Below are positions 27,605 through 36,851 of a stretch of 64,000 bases of DNA, piece after piece (within the stretch, counting starts at the first letter, position 1; each line of letters opens with the position of its first letter). The position numbers were made by a program, and so were the translations under genes. Under the pieces are notes generated by a model that searched no databases, was not told where the DNA came from, and saw only the letters and a program-made list of their open reading frames with translations. Where the stretch lies: the NCBI RefSeq assembly GCF_022843985.1, contig NZ_JALHMP010000025.1, positions 1 through 64,000 on the forward strand. Reading direction: 5' to 3'. The DNA comes from Phreatobacter sp. (GTDB taxonomy: Bacteria > Pseudomonadota > Alphaproteobacteria > Rhizobiales > Phreatobacteraceae).

Positions 27605-28768
27605 TCAGCCTTTCGCCACGGCCTGCCAGCCCCGCTCGATGGCGAAGGCCGCGAGGCCGATGGCCAGGCCCCAGAAGGCAGCGCCGATGCCGGCCACGGT
27701 GACGCCCGAGGCCGCCACCGCGAAGGTGAGCAGCGCCGGAAAGCGGGTCTGCGCATCGCCCATGGCCACCGCCAGCGAGCCCATCAGCGCGCCGCTGAGC
27801 GCCAGGCCGGCAATGGTCGCGATCAGCGCCTTGGGCATGGCGGCGAAGAGCGCGACGAAGGGGCCGGCAAAGGCGGCGAAGAGGATGAAGGCGATGCCGT
27901 AGATGATCCCGGCCGGCCAGCGCTTGGCCGGATCGGGGTGGGAATCGGGCCCGGCGGCGATGGCCGCCGTGATGGCGGCGAGGTTCGAGGGATGGGCGCC
28001 GAAGGGCGCCGAGATCAGCGAGACGAAGCCGGTCGTGGCGATGATCGGCCCGACCTTGGGGTTATAGCCGTTGGCGCGGAGCACGGCGATGCCGGGCAGG
28101 TTCTGCCCCGCCATGGTGACGAGATAGAGCGGCACGCCGAGACCGATGAGAACGGCCGGCGCGAAGACCGGGTGGGTCCATTCCAGATGGGCGAGGCCGA
28201 GATCGGTCGGCAGCGGCCCGGCGAGCCCCAGCGCATAGGTCAGGGCCACGCCGGCCACGACCACCACCAGCATGGCGCTGGCCGGATGGGCGAGGCGCAT
28301 GACCAGGAAGATCGCCACCAGCGGCAGGACGAGCCAGGGGGCGCCGGGCGCGACCAGCGCCACGTCCATGACGAACCTGACGAGGATGCCGGCGAGCATG
28401 GCCGCGGCGATGGCGGCGGGCAGCCGCGCCACCCAGTCGCCCAGCGGCTTGACCAGGCCGGTGAGGATGATGAGCCCGGCGGCCAGCACGAAGGCGCCGA
28501 CCGCCTCGGGAAAGGCGATGCCGGAGGAGGCGCCGATCAGCGCCGCGCCGGGCGTCGACCAGGCGAGGACGATCGGGATGCGGTAGCGCCAGGTCAGCGC
28601 CAGGCCGCCGAGCGCCTTGGCGAGCGAGACGGCGGCAAGCCAGGAGATCGTCTGCGCCGGCGTCGCCCCGACGGCCTGCGCCGCCGCGATGACCAGCGCC
28701 ACCGTGCCGGCAAAACCGACCAGCGGGGCGATGATGCCGGCGGCGAGGGTGGAGAGGGTCAGGGGCAT
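27605..28768 (-). CDS. benE: BenE-family benzoate/H+ symporter
   Basis: Inner-membrane transporter, 387 residues with about twelve segments, of the benzoate:H+ symporter BenE family. Family motifs include AVSLAKALGGLALTWRYRIPIVLAWSTPG-type text near residues 45-75 and MAGQNLPGIAVLRANGY in the middle. Known members import benzoate; many homologues are uncharacterised. No benzoate dioxygenase genes are nearby, so the substrate is uncertain, but aromatic acid import would fit the synthetase operon earlier in the window. Start MPLTLSTLAAGIIAPLVGF at 28768. Confidence 0.9.
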   Translation of the reverse strand: MPLTLSTLAAGIIAPLVGFAGTVALVIAAAQAVGATPAQTISWLAAVSLAKALGGLALTWRYRIPIVLAWSTPGAALIGASSGIAFPEAVGAFVLAAGLIILTGLVKPLGDWVARLPAAIAAAMLAGILVRFVMDVALVAPGAPWLVLPLVAIFLVMRLAHPASAMLVVVVAGVALTYALGLAGPLPTDLGLAHLEWTHPVFAPAVLIGLGVPLYLVTMAGQNLPGIAVLRANGYNPKVGPIIATTGFVSLISAPFGAHPSNLAAITAAIAAGPDSHPDPAKRWPAGIIYGIAFILFAAFAGPFVALFAAMPKALIATIAGLALSGALMGSLAVAMGDAQTRFPALLTFAVAASGVTVAGIGAAFWGLAIGLAAFAIERGWQAVAKG

Positions 28769-28803
28769 GGCGTGGATCTATGGGTGAGGGAGCGCTGCAT
28801 GAG

Positions 28804-28987
28804 GGAATTGCGTCCTTCGAGGCTCGTTCGCTTCGCTCCCTCGCACCTCTGGATGAGGAAGGGTGTGACTGGCAAGCCGGCCGTCGAAGCGGAACGGTAG
28901 CGCGTCGAACAGCCGCGATGCCATGCACCACCACCCTCATCCTGAGGTGCGAGGGCCTATGGCCCGAGCCTCGAAGGACGCAATTCC
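28804..28987. repeat. 184-bp long inverted repeat between benE and ahcY
   Basis: The outer 23-base arms match perfectly (GGAATTGCGTCCTTCGAGG at 28804, its complement ending at 28987). Shorter inner arms around CCTCGCACCT and AGGTGCGAGG add a second stem. The CCTTCGAGGCTCG motif is widespread in intergenic Rhizobiales repeats. No gene is seen in 28769-29061. Confidence 0.85.
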
Positions 28988-29006
28988 CCGGTGCAGGTCA
29001 CCGGAC

Positions 29007-29037
29007 AAAAAAAGGCCCGGCGCGAAGCCGGGCCTTC
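29007..29037 (-). terminator. Intrinsic terminator of ahcY
   Basis: The - strand reads AAGGCCCGGC, loop TTCG, then GCCGGGCCTT running into seven Ts. It starts 25 bases past the ahcY stop. Confidence 0.9.
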
Positions 29038-29061
29038 CTGTCGCAAAGCCGGAGCCTGCGA

Positions 29062-30474
29062 TCAATAGCGGTAGTGGTCCGACTTGAACGGGCCGGTCTC
29101 CGGCACGCCGATATAGGCGGCCTGGTCGGGGCGCAGCTTGGTCAGCTTCACGCCGATCTTCTCGAGATGCAGCATGGCGACCTTCTCATCGAGGTGCTTG
29201 GGCAGCGTGTAGACCTTGTTCTCGTACTTGCCGGGGTTGGTCCACAGCTCGATCTGGGCGATCGTCTGGTTGGTGAACGAGGCCGACATGACGAAGGACG
29301 GATGACCCATGGCGTTGCCGAGGTTCACCAGGCGGCCTTCCGACAGGAGGATGATGCGCTTGCCGGACGACATCTCGATCTCGTCGACCTGCGGCTTGAT
29401 GTTGTTCCACTTGAAGTTCTTCAGGCCGGCGACCTGGATCTCGTTGTCGAAGTGGCCGATGTTGCAGACGATCGCCCGGTCCTTCATGCCGCGCATGTGG
29501 TCGACCGTGACGATGTCCTTGTTGCCGGTGGCGGTGACATAGATGTCGGCGCGCGGCAGGGCGTCCTCGATGGTGACGACCTCATAGCCTTCCATCGCCG
29601 CCTGCAGGGCGCAGATCGGATCGACTTCGGACACGAGCACGCGGCAGCCGGCCTGGCGGAGCGAGGCGGCCGAACCCTTGCCGACATCGCCGAAGCCGGC
29701 GACGAAGGCGACCTTGCCCGACATCATGACGTCGGTGCCGCGGCGGATGGCGTCGACCAGCGATTCACGGCAGCCGTAGAGGTTGTCGAACTTCGACTTG
29801 GTGACGCTGTCATTGACGTTGATCGCCGGGAACAGCAGCTTGCCGGCAGCGGCCAGCTGATACAGGCGGTTGACGCCCGTGGTGGTCTCTTCCGAGACGC
29901 CCTTGATGTTCTTGGCGACCTCGGCGAACCAGCCCTTCGGCTTCTCGGCGAGCGTCTTCTTCAGGAGCGCGAAGAAGATCTCCTCCTCTTCCGATTCCGG
30001 CTTGTCGAGGAAGGCGGTGTCGCCGTTCTCGGCGCGCAGGCCGAGATGGACGAACATGGTGGCGTCGCCGCCGTCATCGAGGATCATGTTCGGCGTGCCG
30101 CCGCCATGCCAGTCGAACAGCTTGGCGGTGTAGTCCCAGTACTCGGTCAGCGTCTCGCCCTTGTAGGCGAAAACCGGAATGCCGGCGGCGGCGATGGCGG
30201 CGGCGGCATGGTCCTGGGTCGAGTAGATGTTGCAGGACACCCAGCGGATGTCGGCGCCGAGCGCCTTCAGGGTCTCGATCAGCACCGCGGTCTGGATGGT
30301 CATGTGCAGCGAGCCGGCGATGCGCGCGCCCTTCAGCGGCTGCGAGGCGCCGAACTCGGCGCGCGTCGCCATCAGGCCCGGCATTTCGGTTTCGGCGAGG
30401 TCGATCTCCTTGCGGCCGAACGGAGCGAGCGAGATGTCCTTGACGATGAAGTCTTTGCCTTGGTCGAGAGCCAT
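29062..30474 (-). CDS. ahcY: Adenosylhomocysteinase
   Basis: S-adenosylhomocysteine hydrolase, 470 residues, which splits SAH to adenosine and homocysteine in the methyl cycle. The NAD-binding loop GFGDVGKG is at 260-267, the catalytic-lysine region is [13 protein letters not shown], and the C-terminus KSDHYRY is the family hallmark. The roughly 40-residue insertion near 150-190 ([15 protein letters not shown]) is typical of the bacterial long form. The ATG at 30474 gives the family start ([17 protein letters not shown]); a longer frame reaches into the promoter. A palindromic operator lies about 95 bases upstream and a terminator follows. Confidence 0.97.
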   Translation of the reverse strand: MALDQGKDFIVKDISLAPFGRKEIDLAETEMPGLMATRAEFGASQPLKGARIAGSLHMTIQTAVLIETLKALGADIRWVSCNIYSTQDHAAAAIAAAGIPVFAYKGETLTEYWDYTAKLFDWHGGGTPNMILDDGGDATMFVHLGLRAENGDTAFLDKPESEEEEIFFALLKKTLAEKPKGWFAEVAKNIKGVSEETTTGVNRLYQLAAAGKLLFPAINVNDSVTKSKFDNLYGCRESLVDAIRRGTDVMMSGKVAFVAGFGDVGKGSAASLRQAGCRVLVSEVDPICALQAAMEGYEVVTIEDALPRADIYVTATGNKDIVTVDHMRGMKDRAIVCNIGHFDNEIQVAGLKNFKWNNIKPQVDEIEMSSGKRIILLSEGRLVNLGNAMGHPSFVMSASFTNQTIAQIELWTNPGKYENKVYTLPKHLDEKVAMLHLEKIGVKLTKLRPDQAAYIGVPETGPFKSDHYRY

Positions 30475-30568
30475 GGGTTCCTCGGAAGTGCGCAGCGGAA
30501 GGCGGGCCGGACGGATATCCAGCTTGTCGGCGGCGGCTCTAGCACGGGTCGCGAACGGAGGCAATAAA

Positions 30569-30590
30569 GACATAAAGATTTCTTTATGTC
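30569..30590 (-). promoter_or_regulatory. 22-bp palindromic operator upstream of ahcY (SahR-like)
   Basis: Arms GACATAAAGA and TCTTTATGTC (- strand) surround a central AA: 10 of 10 bases pair. It stands out as AT-rich in GC-rich DNA. ArsR-type SahR repressors are known to control ahcY and methionine genes in Proteobacteria and to respond to SAH. This site is a candidate for such control. The regulator gene is not in the window. Confidence 0.62.
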
Positions 30591-30704
30591 TGGGGACAGG
30601 GTGGTGAACGGAGGGTGAGGGGGACGCCCCGCCGGGCAGATGCGGTGGAGGCGCGTGGGACGCACGTGGGAACTGCCAGGTTGCAGGCTGCCTCAAACCT
30701 CTCC

Positions 30705-30794
30705 GTCATGGCCGGGCTTGTCCCGGCCATCCACGACTTGAACACGACTGTTGAAAGAGAAGTCGTGGATGCCCGGCACACGGCCGGGCATGAC
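30705..30794. repeat. Dispersed palindromic element, copy B
   Basis: Same architecture as the 3833 copy: outer arms GTCATGGCCGGG and CCGGGCATGAC, inner arms ATCCACGACTT and AAGTCGTGGAT. It separates the ahcY promoter region from the 3' end of the ABC ATPase gene, where both sides point away from it or end. Confidence 0.82.
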
Positions 30795-30851
30795 GGAAAG
30801 AGGTTCGGGTGAAAGTGTCACCTGCGTGGTTCGAGAACCCCACCGCCCCCC

Positions 30852-31583
30852 TCACGCCACCTCGTCCACCAGCTCGCCCAGCGCCTTGGCCGCATCCATC
30901 GGCGCCTGCCGCGTATCCGACAGCACCTTGCCGTCGCGGAACCGCACCACCCGTCCGGCGAAGGTCGCCACGTCAGCCTCATGCGTGACGATGAGCACTG
31001 TCATGCCCTGCCGGTTGAGGTCCTGGAACAGCGCCATGATCTCCAGCGAGGTGCGGCTGTCGAGGGCGCCGGTGGGCTCGTCGGCGAGCAGCACCTTCGG
31101 TCGGTTGACCAGGGCGCGGGCGATGGCGACGCGTTGCTGCTGGCCGCCCGAGAGCTGGGTCGGCAGGTGGTGGACGCGGCCCGCGAGGCCGACATGGCCG
31201 AGGGCCTCGGCGGCCCGCGCCCTGCGCTCGCGGCGCGGCACCCCGGCATAGACCATGGGCAGCGCCACATTGGCCAGCGCGTCCTGCCGGTCGAGCAGGT
31301 TGAACTGCTGGAAGACGAAGCCGATCTTGCGGTTGCGCACGTCGGCGAGGGCATCGGCCGACATCGCCGAGACCTCCTCGCCGTCGAGCACATAGCGGCC
31401 GGCGGTCGGCCGGTCGAGACAGCCGACCAGGTTCATGAAGGTCGACTTGCCCGAGCCCGACGGCCCCATGACGGCGACGAACTCGCCCTCGTCCACCTTC
31501 ACGGAGACGCCGGCCAGCGCCGTCACCACCTGGTCGCCGAGCGTGTAGTGGCGGGCGAGATCGCTGGTGTCGATCAGCGCCAT
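30852..31583 (-). CDS. MacB-type ABC transporter ATPase (no permease attached)
   Basis: ATPase, 243 residues, of the MacB/LolD/FtsE class: Walker [10 protein letters not shown], signature [15 protein letters not shown], Walker [13 protein letters not shown] and H-loop [10 protein letters not shown]. The MacB-type [15 protein letters not shown] text is clear. The start shares one base with the stop of the MacA-like gene (TGATG). MacB itself is an ATPase fused to an FtsX-like permease. Here the ATPase stands alone, and no permease gene follows before repeat copy B and ahcY. The partner must be elsewhere or has been lost. Confidence 0.9.
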   Translation of the reverse strand: MALIDTSDLARHYTLGDQVVTALAGVSVKVDEGEFVAVMGPSGSGKSTFMNLVGCLDRPTAGRYVLDGEEVSAMSADALADVRNRKIGFVFQQFNLLDRQDALANVALPMVYAGVPRRERRARAAEALGHVGLAGRVHHLPTQLSGGQQQRVAIARALVNRPKVLLADEPTGALDSRTSLEIMALFQDLNRQGMTVLIVTHEADVATFAGRVVRFRDGKVLSDTRQAPMDAAKALGELVDEVA

Positions 31584-33271
31584 CAGAACATCCGGAAGCC
31601 GCGCGGCGCCGGCGCGGCCGCTCCCGGCGCCTGGCCGGTGCCGATGATGAGCGCGCGTCCCGGTTCGAGCTCGCCGCTCAGCACCTCGGTCATGGCGCCG
31701 TCGGTGATGCCGAGGCGCAGCGCCACCGCCTGCGGCTTGCCGTCGGCGCCGAGGGCGAAGACGCGGCCGGGCACGCCGCCATCGGCGCTGCGGGCCCCGT
31801 CGTAACGGGCACGGATGTCGACGAAGGCCGACCGCTGCGCGGCGGTCAGCACGGCCTCGATCTGGCGTGCCATCTCGTCGCGGATCTCGCGCATGCGCGT
31901 CACCCGCTGGCCCCGGTCCAGGGAGGGATCGGACAGGCTGCGGAACTGCGGCCGCGCCTCGGCGACGATGGCGTCGATCCGCTCCTTCTGCTCCGCCGTG
32001 AGCGCGAGTTCGGTCTTCAGCGTCTCGACGAACTCGCCGATCTGGCGGCCGCCGCCGCCGCCCGGGCCGCGGCCCATGCCCGGCCCCGGCGGAGCGAAGG
32101 GATTGGCCGCCGGCGCCTGGGCCTGCGGCCGTTCGGCCGCCGTTCCCGCCGGGCGCCAGCGCAGCGCCGCATTGGGCACCCGCACCACGCCCTCGCGGCG
32201 GTCCGAGATCACCCGCAGTGTGGCGGTCATGCCGGGCAGCAGCTCCATCCGCGGGTTCCGGAAGGAGATGATGGCCGTGTAGATGACGACGTTCTGCACC
32301 GTCTGCGAGCCGAGGCGGACCAGCTTCACCTCGCCGGTGAATTCCCGGCCCGGATAGGCATTGACCGAGAAGGTCACCGGCTGCCCGGAGCGCACCCGGC
32401 CCACATCGGCCTCGTCGACATTGGCGTAGATCTCCATCGACGTGAGATCCTGCGCGACCAGGAACAGGGTCGGGGCCTGCAGCGAGGCGGCGACCGACTG
32501 GCCGAGCTCCACCTGGCGCTGCACCACGGTGCCCCTCACCGGCGAGCGGATCTCGGTATTGGCGAGATCGACTTCGATCTGCCGGACCACCGCCTGGCGC
32601 TGGACGATCTGGGCGTCGATCGTTCCGGTCTGCGCCTGGGCCACCCGCAAGGCCGCCTCGATGGAGCGCTTGGAGGCTTCCGCCGAGGCGATCTGCGCGC
32701 GCGCCGAATCCCGGCCGGCGCGCTGTCCCTCGACATTCGCCCGGGCCGTGTCGATGACCGCCTGGGCGACGGCGCCGCGGGCGCCGAGTTCGCGCTGGCG
32801 CACATAGTTGCGCTCGGCTTCGGCGAGCTGCGCCTCGACCTGCGCCAGCTTGGCGGTGGCGTCCTGGCGGACTGCCTCGGCGCGCATGATCTCGGAGCGC
32901 GCCTGCTCGATCTGCGCCAGCTGCACCTCGCGCGCGGCGCGCACATTGGCGAGGTCGGCGCGGGCGCCGTCGAGGCGCGCCCGGACCTGCGTCGGATCGA
33001 GCCGGGCGAGGATCTGCCCGGCCTCGACCTGCGAATTGTAGTCGGCGAGGATCTCCTGCACCTGGCCGGAGACCTGCGATCCCACCACCACGGTGGAGAT
33101 CGGATTGATCGTGCCGGTGGCATTGACCGCCGCGACCACGTCGCCGCGATCGACCCGGGCCGTGCGCCAGGCCGGCTGGTCGGCGACCGCGTGCGAACCC
33201 GGCCCGGTCAGCCACCAGGCGCCGCCCCCGAGGGCAGCCATGAGAAGAAGCAGGACGATCGAGCGGCGCAT
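31583..33271 (-). CDS. MacA-like periplasmic adaptor with inserted LTxxQ (Spy/CpxP-like) segment
   Basis: Membrane-fusion protein, 562 residues. It has an N-terminal anchor ([20 protein letters not shown]), a lipoyl/barrel region ([22 protein letters not shown]), a long alpha-hairpin (about 100-225) and a barrel ending in [13 protein letters not shown] Gly/Pro-rich linker near 400 then leads into a helical segment with two LTxxQ motifs (LTAEQ at 424, LTAAQ near 475), as in Spy/CpxP chaperones. The membrane-proximal strands resume at [16 protein letters not shown]. MacA proteins usually run straight across this point and are about 370-400 residues. It pairs with the downstream ATPase. Start at 33271. 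Confidence 0.88.
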   Translation of the reverse strand: MRRSIVLLLLMAALGGGAWWLTGPGSHAVADQPAWRTARVDRGDVVAAVNATGTINPISTVVVGSQVSGQVQEILADYNSQVEAGQILARLDPTQVRARLDGARADLANVRAAREVQLAQIEQARSEIMRAEAVRQDATAKLAQVEAQLAEAERNYVRQRELGARGAVAQAVIDTARANVEGQRAGRDSARAQIASAEASKRSIEAALRVAQAQTGTIDAQIVQRQAVVRQIEVDLANTEIRSPVRGTVVQRQVELGQSVAASLQAPTLFLVAQDLTSMEIYANVDEADVGRVRSGQPVTFSVNAYPGREFTGEVKLVRLGSQTVQNVVIYTAIISFRNPRMELLPGMTATLRVISDRREGVVRVPNAALRWRPAGTAAERPQAQAPAANPFAPPGPGMGRGPGGGGGRQIGEFVETLKTELALTAEQKERIDAIVAEARPQFRSLSDPSLDRGQRVTRMREIRDEMARQIEAVLTAAQRSAFVDIRARYDGARSADGGVPGRVFALGADGKPQAVALRLGITDGAMTEVLSGELEPGRALIIGTGQAPGAAAPAPRGFRMF

Positions 33272-33352
33272 GTCAAAGGGAGTCCGGTACCATGTCGCCT
33301 GTCTATCACGGGTCACGCCCCTGCTCACGTGACAGTTTCGAAAGGTTCTGGA

Positions 33353-34186
33353 TCAGCCGCGCCGCAGCGCCAGCGTCACCGTGCTGCGGTCCTGGAGATG
33401 GACCACAGCCGCGCCGCCGTTCATCGGTTCGAGCCGGACGATCGGGCGCGGCACCGCCACCCGCGCCACGATCCGCCCGCGTCCCCCCGCGAAGCTGACG
33501 GCCGTCAGGCTGAGGCGGTCGAGGGCCGGCAGGACGATCTCCGGGCGGCCGCCGCCGTCGATATCGGTGATCCGCGCCAGGTCGAGGTCGCGCGACCCGA
33601 TGATGTGGTTGGTGACGCCGTCGAGCCGGGCCACCTCGGCAAGGGTGCCGCCCTCCAGCCGGTAGAGGCGCAGCGACCCGGCAATATGCGGCGTGATCAC
33701 CGCGGCGATCAGCGGCCGCCCGTCCCCGGTGAAATCGGCGACCCCGACCGGATTGAGCCAGCGGTTGGGGATGCCGATCGGCGCGCTTTCCGCCAGCGGC
33801 GTGATGCCGTCCGGACCGATGCGGTAGACGGCCAGCGCCGCGCCGCGCCGCAGGTAGGACTTGACGACGATCGCCTCGGGCCGGCCGTCGCCATCGATAT
33901 CCGCCAGCCGGACGCGGCGATCCTCGAACACCGCCTCCTCCGGCAGGGTGACATGGAACTGCCGCCCCGCCTGTTCCACGGCGAAGCCGCCGGCCTCGAT
34001 GGCATCGCCGAGCACGGCATGGGCATAGCGGCTGGTCGGATCGGTCAGCCAGGCCGACAGACCGGCGGCCCGCGTGGTCTCGGTGTCGGGCAGCCTGCGG
34101 CGCGGCGCCTGGGCGCCGGCCGCGGCGGTCGAGGCCAGGAGCCCGGCGACCGCGAGGCGGCGGGTGATGGCAGGGAGATAGGTCAT
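33353..34186 (-). CDS. Secreted FG-GAP/VCBS repeat protein
   Basis: Predicted secreted protein, 277 residues. The signal has a twin arginine (AITRRLAVAGLLAS) and a cleavage site near AGAQA. At least two Ca-binding-type FG-GAP loops are seen, DIDGDGRPE and DIDGGGRPE, plus a degenerate DFTGDGRP, so an integrin-like beta-propeller is likely. Function is unknown; such proteins bind ligands or surfaces in the periplasm. The ATG at 34186 places the signal peptide at the start; a longer frame adds 13 charged residues. It ends 81 bases before the MacA-like gene starts on the same strand, so joint transcription is possible. Confidence 0.8.
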   Translation of the reverse strand: MTYLPAITRRLAVAGLLASTAAAGAQAPRRRLPDTETTRAAGLSAWLTDPTSRYAHAVLGDAIEAGGFAVEQAGRQFHVTLPEEAVFEDRRVRLADIDGDGRPEAIVVKSYLRRGAALAVYRIGPDGITPLAESAPIGIPNRWLNPVGVADFTGDGRPLIAAVITPHIAGSLRLYRLEGGTLAEVARLDGVTNHIIGSRDLDLARITDIDGGGRPEIVLPALDRLSLTAVSFAGGRGRIVARVAVPRPIVRLEPMNGGAAVVHLQDRSTVTLALRRG

Positions 34187-34288
34187 GGTGTCAGGCTTTT
34201 CGGTTCGGTCGTGTCGCGTCGTCATCGTCCCTCGCTGCCTTCGGCATACGGCGCGGCGGGGCGAAACGTTTCATCCGGCCCGGAACGC

Positions 34289-35389
34289 CTAGCTGCCGCG
34301 GCGCAACTCGGGATGCACGGTCTTGCCGAGAATGCCGCCGTCGCGGCCGATGACATGGCTGGTCGCGCCGACGATCAGCGGGTCGGGCTGCACCGCCACG
34401 GCGAGATCCTTGTTCGGATAGGGCAGGGACGACAGGAAATGCTGCATGCAGGCCAGCCGCGCCCGCTTCTTGTCGTCCGACTTGACGATGGTCCAGGGAG
34501 CGTCGGCGGTGTCGGTGTAGAAGAACATCGCCTCCTTGGCCTCCGTATAGGCGTCCCATTTGTCGAGCGAGGCGCGGTCGATGGGCGAGAGCTTCCACTG
34601 TTTCAGCGGATCGGTCTCGCGCGCCGCGAAACGGCTGCGCTGCTCCTCGCGCGACACCGAGAACCAGTATTTGAACAGCCGGATCCCCGCCCGCGTCAGC
34701 ATGCGCTCCAGATCCGGGCACTGGCGCATGAATTCGAGATAGTCGGTGGGCGAGCAGAACCCCATCACCCGCTCGACGCCGGCGCGGTTGTACCAGGAGC
34801 GGTCGAACAGGGCGAGTTCGCCGGCTGACGGCAGATGGGCGATGTAGCGCTGGAAATACCATTGCGTCCGCTCCCGCTCGCTCGGCTTGGCGAGCGCCAC
34901 GACGCGGGCGGTGCGCGGGTTGAGATGTTCCATGTAGCGCTTGATCGTGCCGCCCTTGCCGGCGGCGTCGCGGCCCTCGAACAGCACGACGATGCGCTCG
35001 CCGCTCTCCTCGATCCAGCGCTGCGCCTTCAGGAGCTCGCGTTGCAGCTCCAGCATGTGGGCCTCGTAGGGCTTGGCCGCCATGCGCGTCACGTAAGGAT
35101 ATTCGCCGCTTTCGAAGAGCCGGCGGATGGTGGCCGGGTCGCGCTTCATCTGGGCGATCTGGTGGCGCCCGCGCGCCGCCCGTCCCGGTCGGGGGCCGCC
35201 CGTGTCGGACAGGGCCTCTTCCCCGGCATCGCCCGCCGCCTGGGCAATGGCCGCTGCGCCTGCGGGTCCCGCGGCCCCACCGTCGTCCCTGTCCGGAGGC
35301 GCGGCGGGTGGCGGGGCCGCAGCGGGCTGCCCGGCCGCCGCCGGTGCGGGCTTGTCGATCTCGGAATGGATGATGTCGTCGAGGGCCAT
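34289..35389 (-). CDS. ppk2: Polyphosphate kinase 2
   Basis: PPK2-family enzyme, 366 residues, which transfers phosphate between polyphosphate and nucleotides (usually GDP or ADP). Walker A-like FEGRDAAGKGGTIKR, Walker B FDRSWYNRAGVERVMGF and the lid QWKLSPIDRASLDKWDAY are all present. A low-complexity Ala/Pro/Gly leader of about 75 residues precedes the domain, as in several class I PPK2 proteins. The ATG at 35389 is used because GGGGA lies nine bases upstream; the next ATG upstream is three codons earlier. It is divergent from the YeeE/YedE pair. Confidence 0.95.
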   Translation of the reverse strand: MALDDIIHSEIDKPAPAAAGQPAAAPPPAAPPDRDDGGAAGPAGAAAIAQAAGDAGEEALSDTGGPRPGRAARGRHQIAQMKRDPATIRRLFESGEYPYVTRMAAKPYEAHMLELQRELLKAQRWIEESGERIVVLFEGRDAAGKGGTIKRYMEHLNPRTARVVALAKPSERERTQWYFQRYIAHLPSAGELALFDRSWYNRAGVERVMGFCSPTDYLEFMRQCPDLERMLTRAGIRLFKYWFSVSREEQRSRFAARETDPLKQWKLSPIDRASLDKWDAYTEAKEAMFFYTDTADAPWTIVKSDDKKRARLACMQHFLSSLPYPNKDLAVAVQPDPLIVGATSHVIGRDGGILGKTVHPELRRGS

Positions 35390-35481
35390 GGCCGTCATTC
35401 CCCAGCGTCAGTGCCGCAAGGAAACGCCGGAACCGCAGGCCCCGCCATGTTCTGGATCAACTGCCCAAGGTGCCCGGCTCC

Positions 35482-35511
35482 TTGACACATTCAGACATTC
35501 ATATGTATAAG
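35482..35511 (+). promoter_or_regulatory. Sigma-70 promoter of the YeeE/YedE operon
   Basis: Consensus TTGACA (35482-35487) and TATAAG (35506-35511) are separated by 18 bases in an AT-rich patch. A near-direct repeat (ACATTCAGACATTC) and an imperfect palindrome around CATATG lie in the spacer and may bind a sulfur-responsive ArsR-type repressor. That is inference. Confidence 0.6.
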
Positions 35512-35572
35512 AAGAACTCGATGGGAAGTCGGGTCTTTTCCCGGCACCCGCCCACGCCATCGTGAGACCGCC

Positions 35573-36130
35573 ATGTCGCTCCAGACCACGCTCGACTACC
35601 GGCCCGCCGCCCGTGCGGGGCTCATCATCGACTGGACCCCCTATCTCGTCGGCATCGGCATCGGCGTGCTCAGCTGGGTCGTCTTCCTCGTCGTCAACAA
35701 CCCGCTCGGCATCACCACCGCCCTGTCCCAGGTCTCGGGTGCCGTCGCCACGCCGGTCCTCGGCGCCGAGGCCGTGGCCAGCAACAGCTACTGGGCGCGG
35801 AACCTCTTCAGCCTCGATTACGGCACGCTGTTCCTCGTCGGCACGCTGGCCGGCGGTTTCGGCTCGGCCGTGCTGGCCGGCTCCTTCCGCTTCGAACAGG
35901 TGCCCACCGTCTGGGCGGAGCGCTTCGGCCCCTCGCCGCTGAAGCGCTACGCCGCGGCCTTCCTCGGCGGCATCATCGCCATGTACGGCGCCCGCCTCGC
36001 CAATGGCTGCACCAGCGGCAACGGCATTTCCGGCGGCCTGCAGCTGGCGCTCAGCGGCTGGATCTTCCTCGCCGTGATGTTCGCCACCGGCACCGCCACC
36101 GCCTTCGCCATGTTCCGCACCGCCCGCTGA
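35573..36130 (+). CDS. YeeE/YedE family sulfur-compound transporter, first half
   Basis: Membrane protein, 185 residues with about four to five segments, of the YeeE/YedE (TsuA/PmpA) family. The conserved Cys motif NGCTSGNGISG is near residue 145. In the single-chain thiosulfate channel TsuA, cysteines of this type hand thiosulfate through the pore. Here the two halves are separate genes, 15 bases apart. A consensus promoter lies 60 bases upstream. The substrate is probably thiosulfate or a related reduced sulfur species. Confidence 0.9.
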   Translation: MSLQTTLDYRPAARAGLIIDWTPYLVGIGIGVLSWVVFLVVNNPLGITTALSQVSGAVATPVLGAEAVASNSYWARNLFSLDYGTLFLVGTLAGGFGSAVLAGSFRFEQVPTVWAERFGPSPLKRYAAAFLGGIIAMYGARLANGCTSGNGISGGLQLALSGWIFLAVMFATGTATAFAMFRTAR

Positions 36131-36145
36131 TCCGAGGCCATCACC

Positions 36146-36703
36146 ATGACCCTTCCCGTCACCGGCACCGCCGCCCTCGCTCTCGCCCTCGTCTTCGGTT
36201 TCGCCTTCGGCTTCCTGCTGCATCGCGGCCGCGTCGCCGACTACAACACCATCGTCCGCCAGTTCCTGTTCCAGGACTTCACCGTCCTCAAGATCATGAT
36301 GACCGCCATCATCGTCGGCGGCGTCGGGGTCTTCCTCATGGTGCAGTTCGGCTATGCGAAGTTCCACATCAAGCCGACCGACCTGCTCGCCCTGACCCTC
36401 GGCGCCGCGCTCTTCGGCGTCGGCATGGTGCTCTACGGCTATTGCCCCGGCACGGCGCTGGCCGCCATCGGCGGCGGCAGCCTCCATGCCCTGGTCGGCG
36501 CTGGCGGCATGCTGCTCGGCGGCATCCTCTATGCCCTGACCTTCGATGGGGTGAAGGCCATGATCCTGCCCGTCGGCGCCCTCGGCCGGGTGCAGCTCCA
36601 CACGCTGCTCGGCATCAGCCCCTGGCTGATCTTCGCGGCGCTGGCCGTGGTCGCCCTCGCCCTCTTCGTCACCGTCGAACGGCTCTCCGCCAGACGCGCC
36701 TGA
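36146..36703 (+). CDS. YeeE/YedE family sulfur-compound transporter, second half
   Basis: Membrane protein, 185 residues, the partner of the preceding gene. It has the family motifs [19 protein letters not shown] at the start and [15 protein letters not shown] in the middle, with the conserved Cys near residue 99. The two proteins presumably form one pore. The pair is common next to SqrR/BigR-type regulators and persulfide dioxygenases in Alphaproteobacteria; neither is next to it here. An intrinsic terminator follows 25 bases after the stop. Confidence 0.9.
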   Translation: MTLPVTGTAALALALVFGFAFGFLLHRGRVADYNTIVRQFLFQDFTVLKIMMTAIIVGGVGVFLMVQFGYAKFHIKPTDLLALTLGAALFGVGMVLYGYCPGTALAAIGGGSLHALVGAGGMLLGGILYALTFDGVKAMILPVGALGRVQLHTLLGISPWLIFAALAVVALALFVTVERLSARRA

Positions 36704-36728
36704 GCCGCGCCGAGCCTCTCCCACGACT

Positions 36729-36762
36729 CGGGCGGAGCCCCCCGGCTCCGCCCGCTTTTTTT
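36729..36762 (+). terminator. Intrinsic terminator of the YeeE/YedE operon
   Basis: An 11-base stem (CGGGCGGAGCC and GGCTCCGCCCG) with a four-base loop is followed by CTTTTTTT. It separates this operon from uvrB. Confidence 0.92.
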
Positions 36763-36851
36763 GCCGCGCCGCTGCCAGCCCCTGGCAGCAGCATGGCGGC
36801 AAGGCCGATGCCGCCCTTTCCCGCGCGTCCCGGCAGGCCCATAGTGTCGCC

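Noticed and set aside
30475-30568. SAM or SAH riboswitch in the ahcY leader
   Set aside because: I could not find the paired helices or conserved core of the SAH or SAM-II types. The DNA palindrome at 30569-30590 is a simpler explanation for control.
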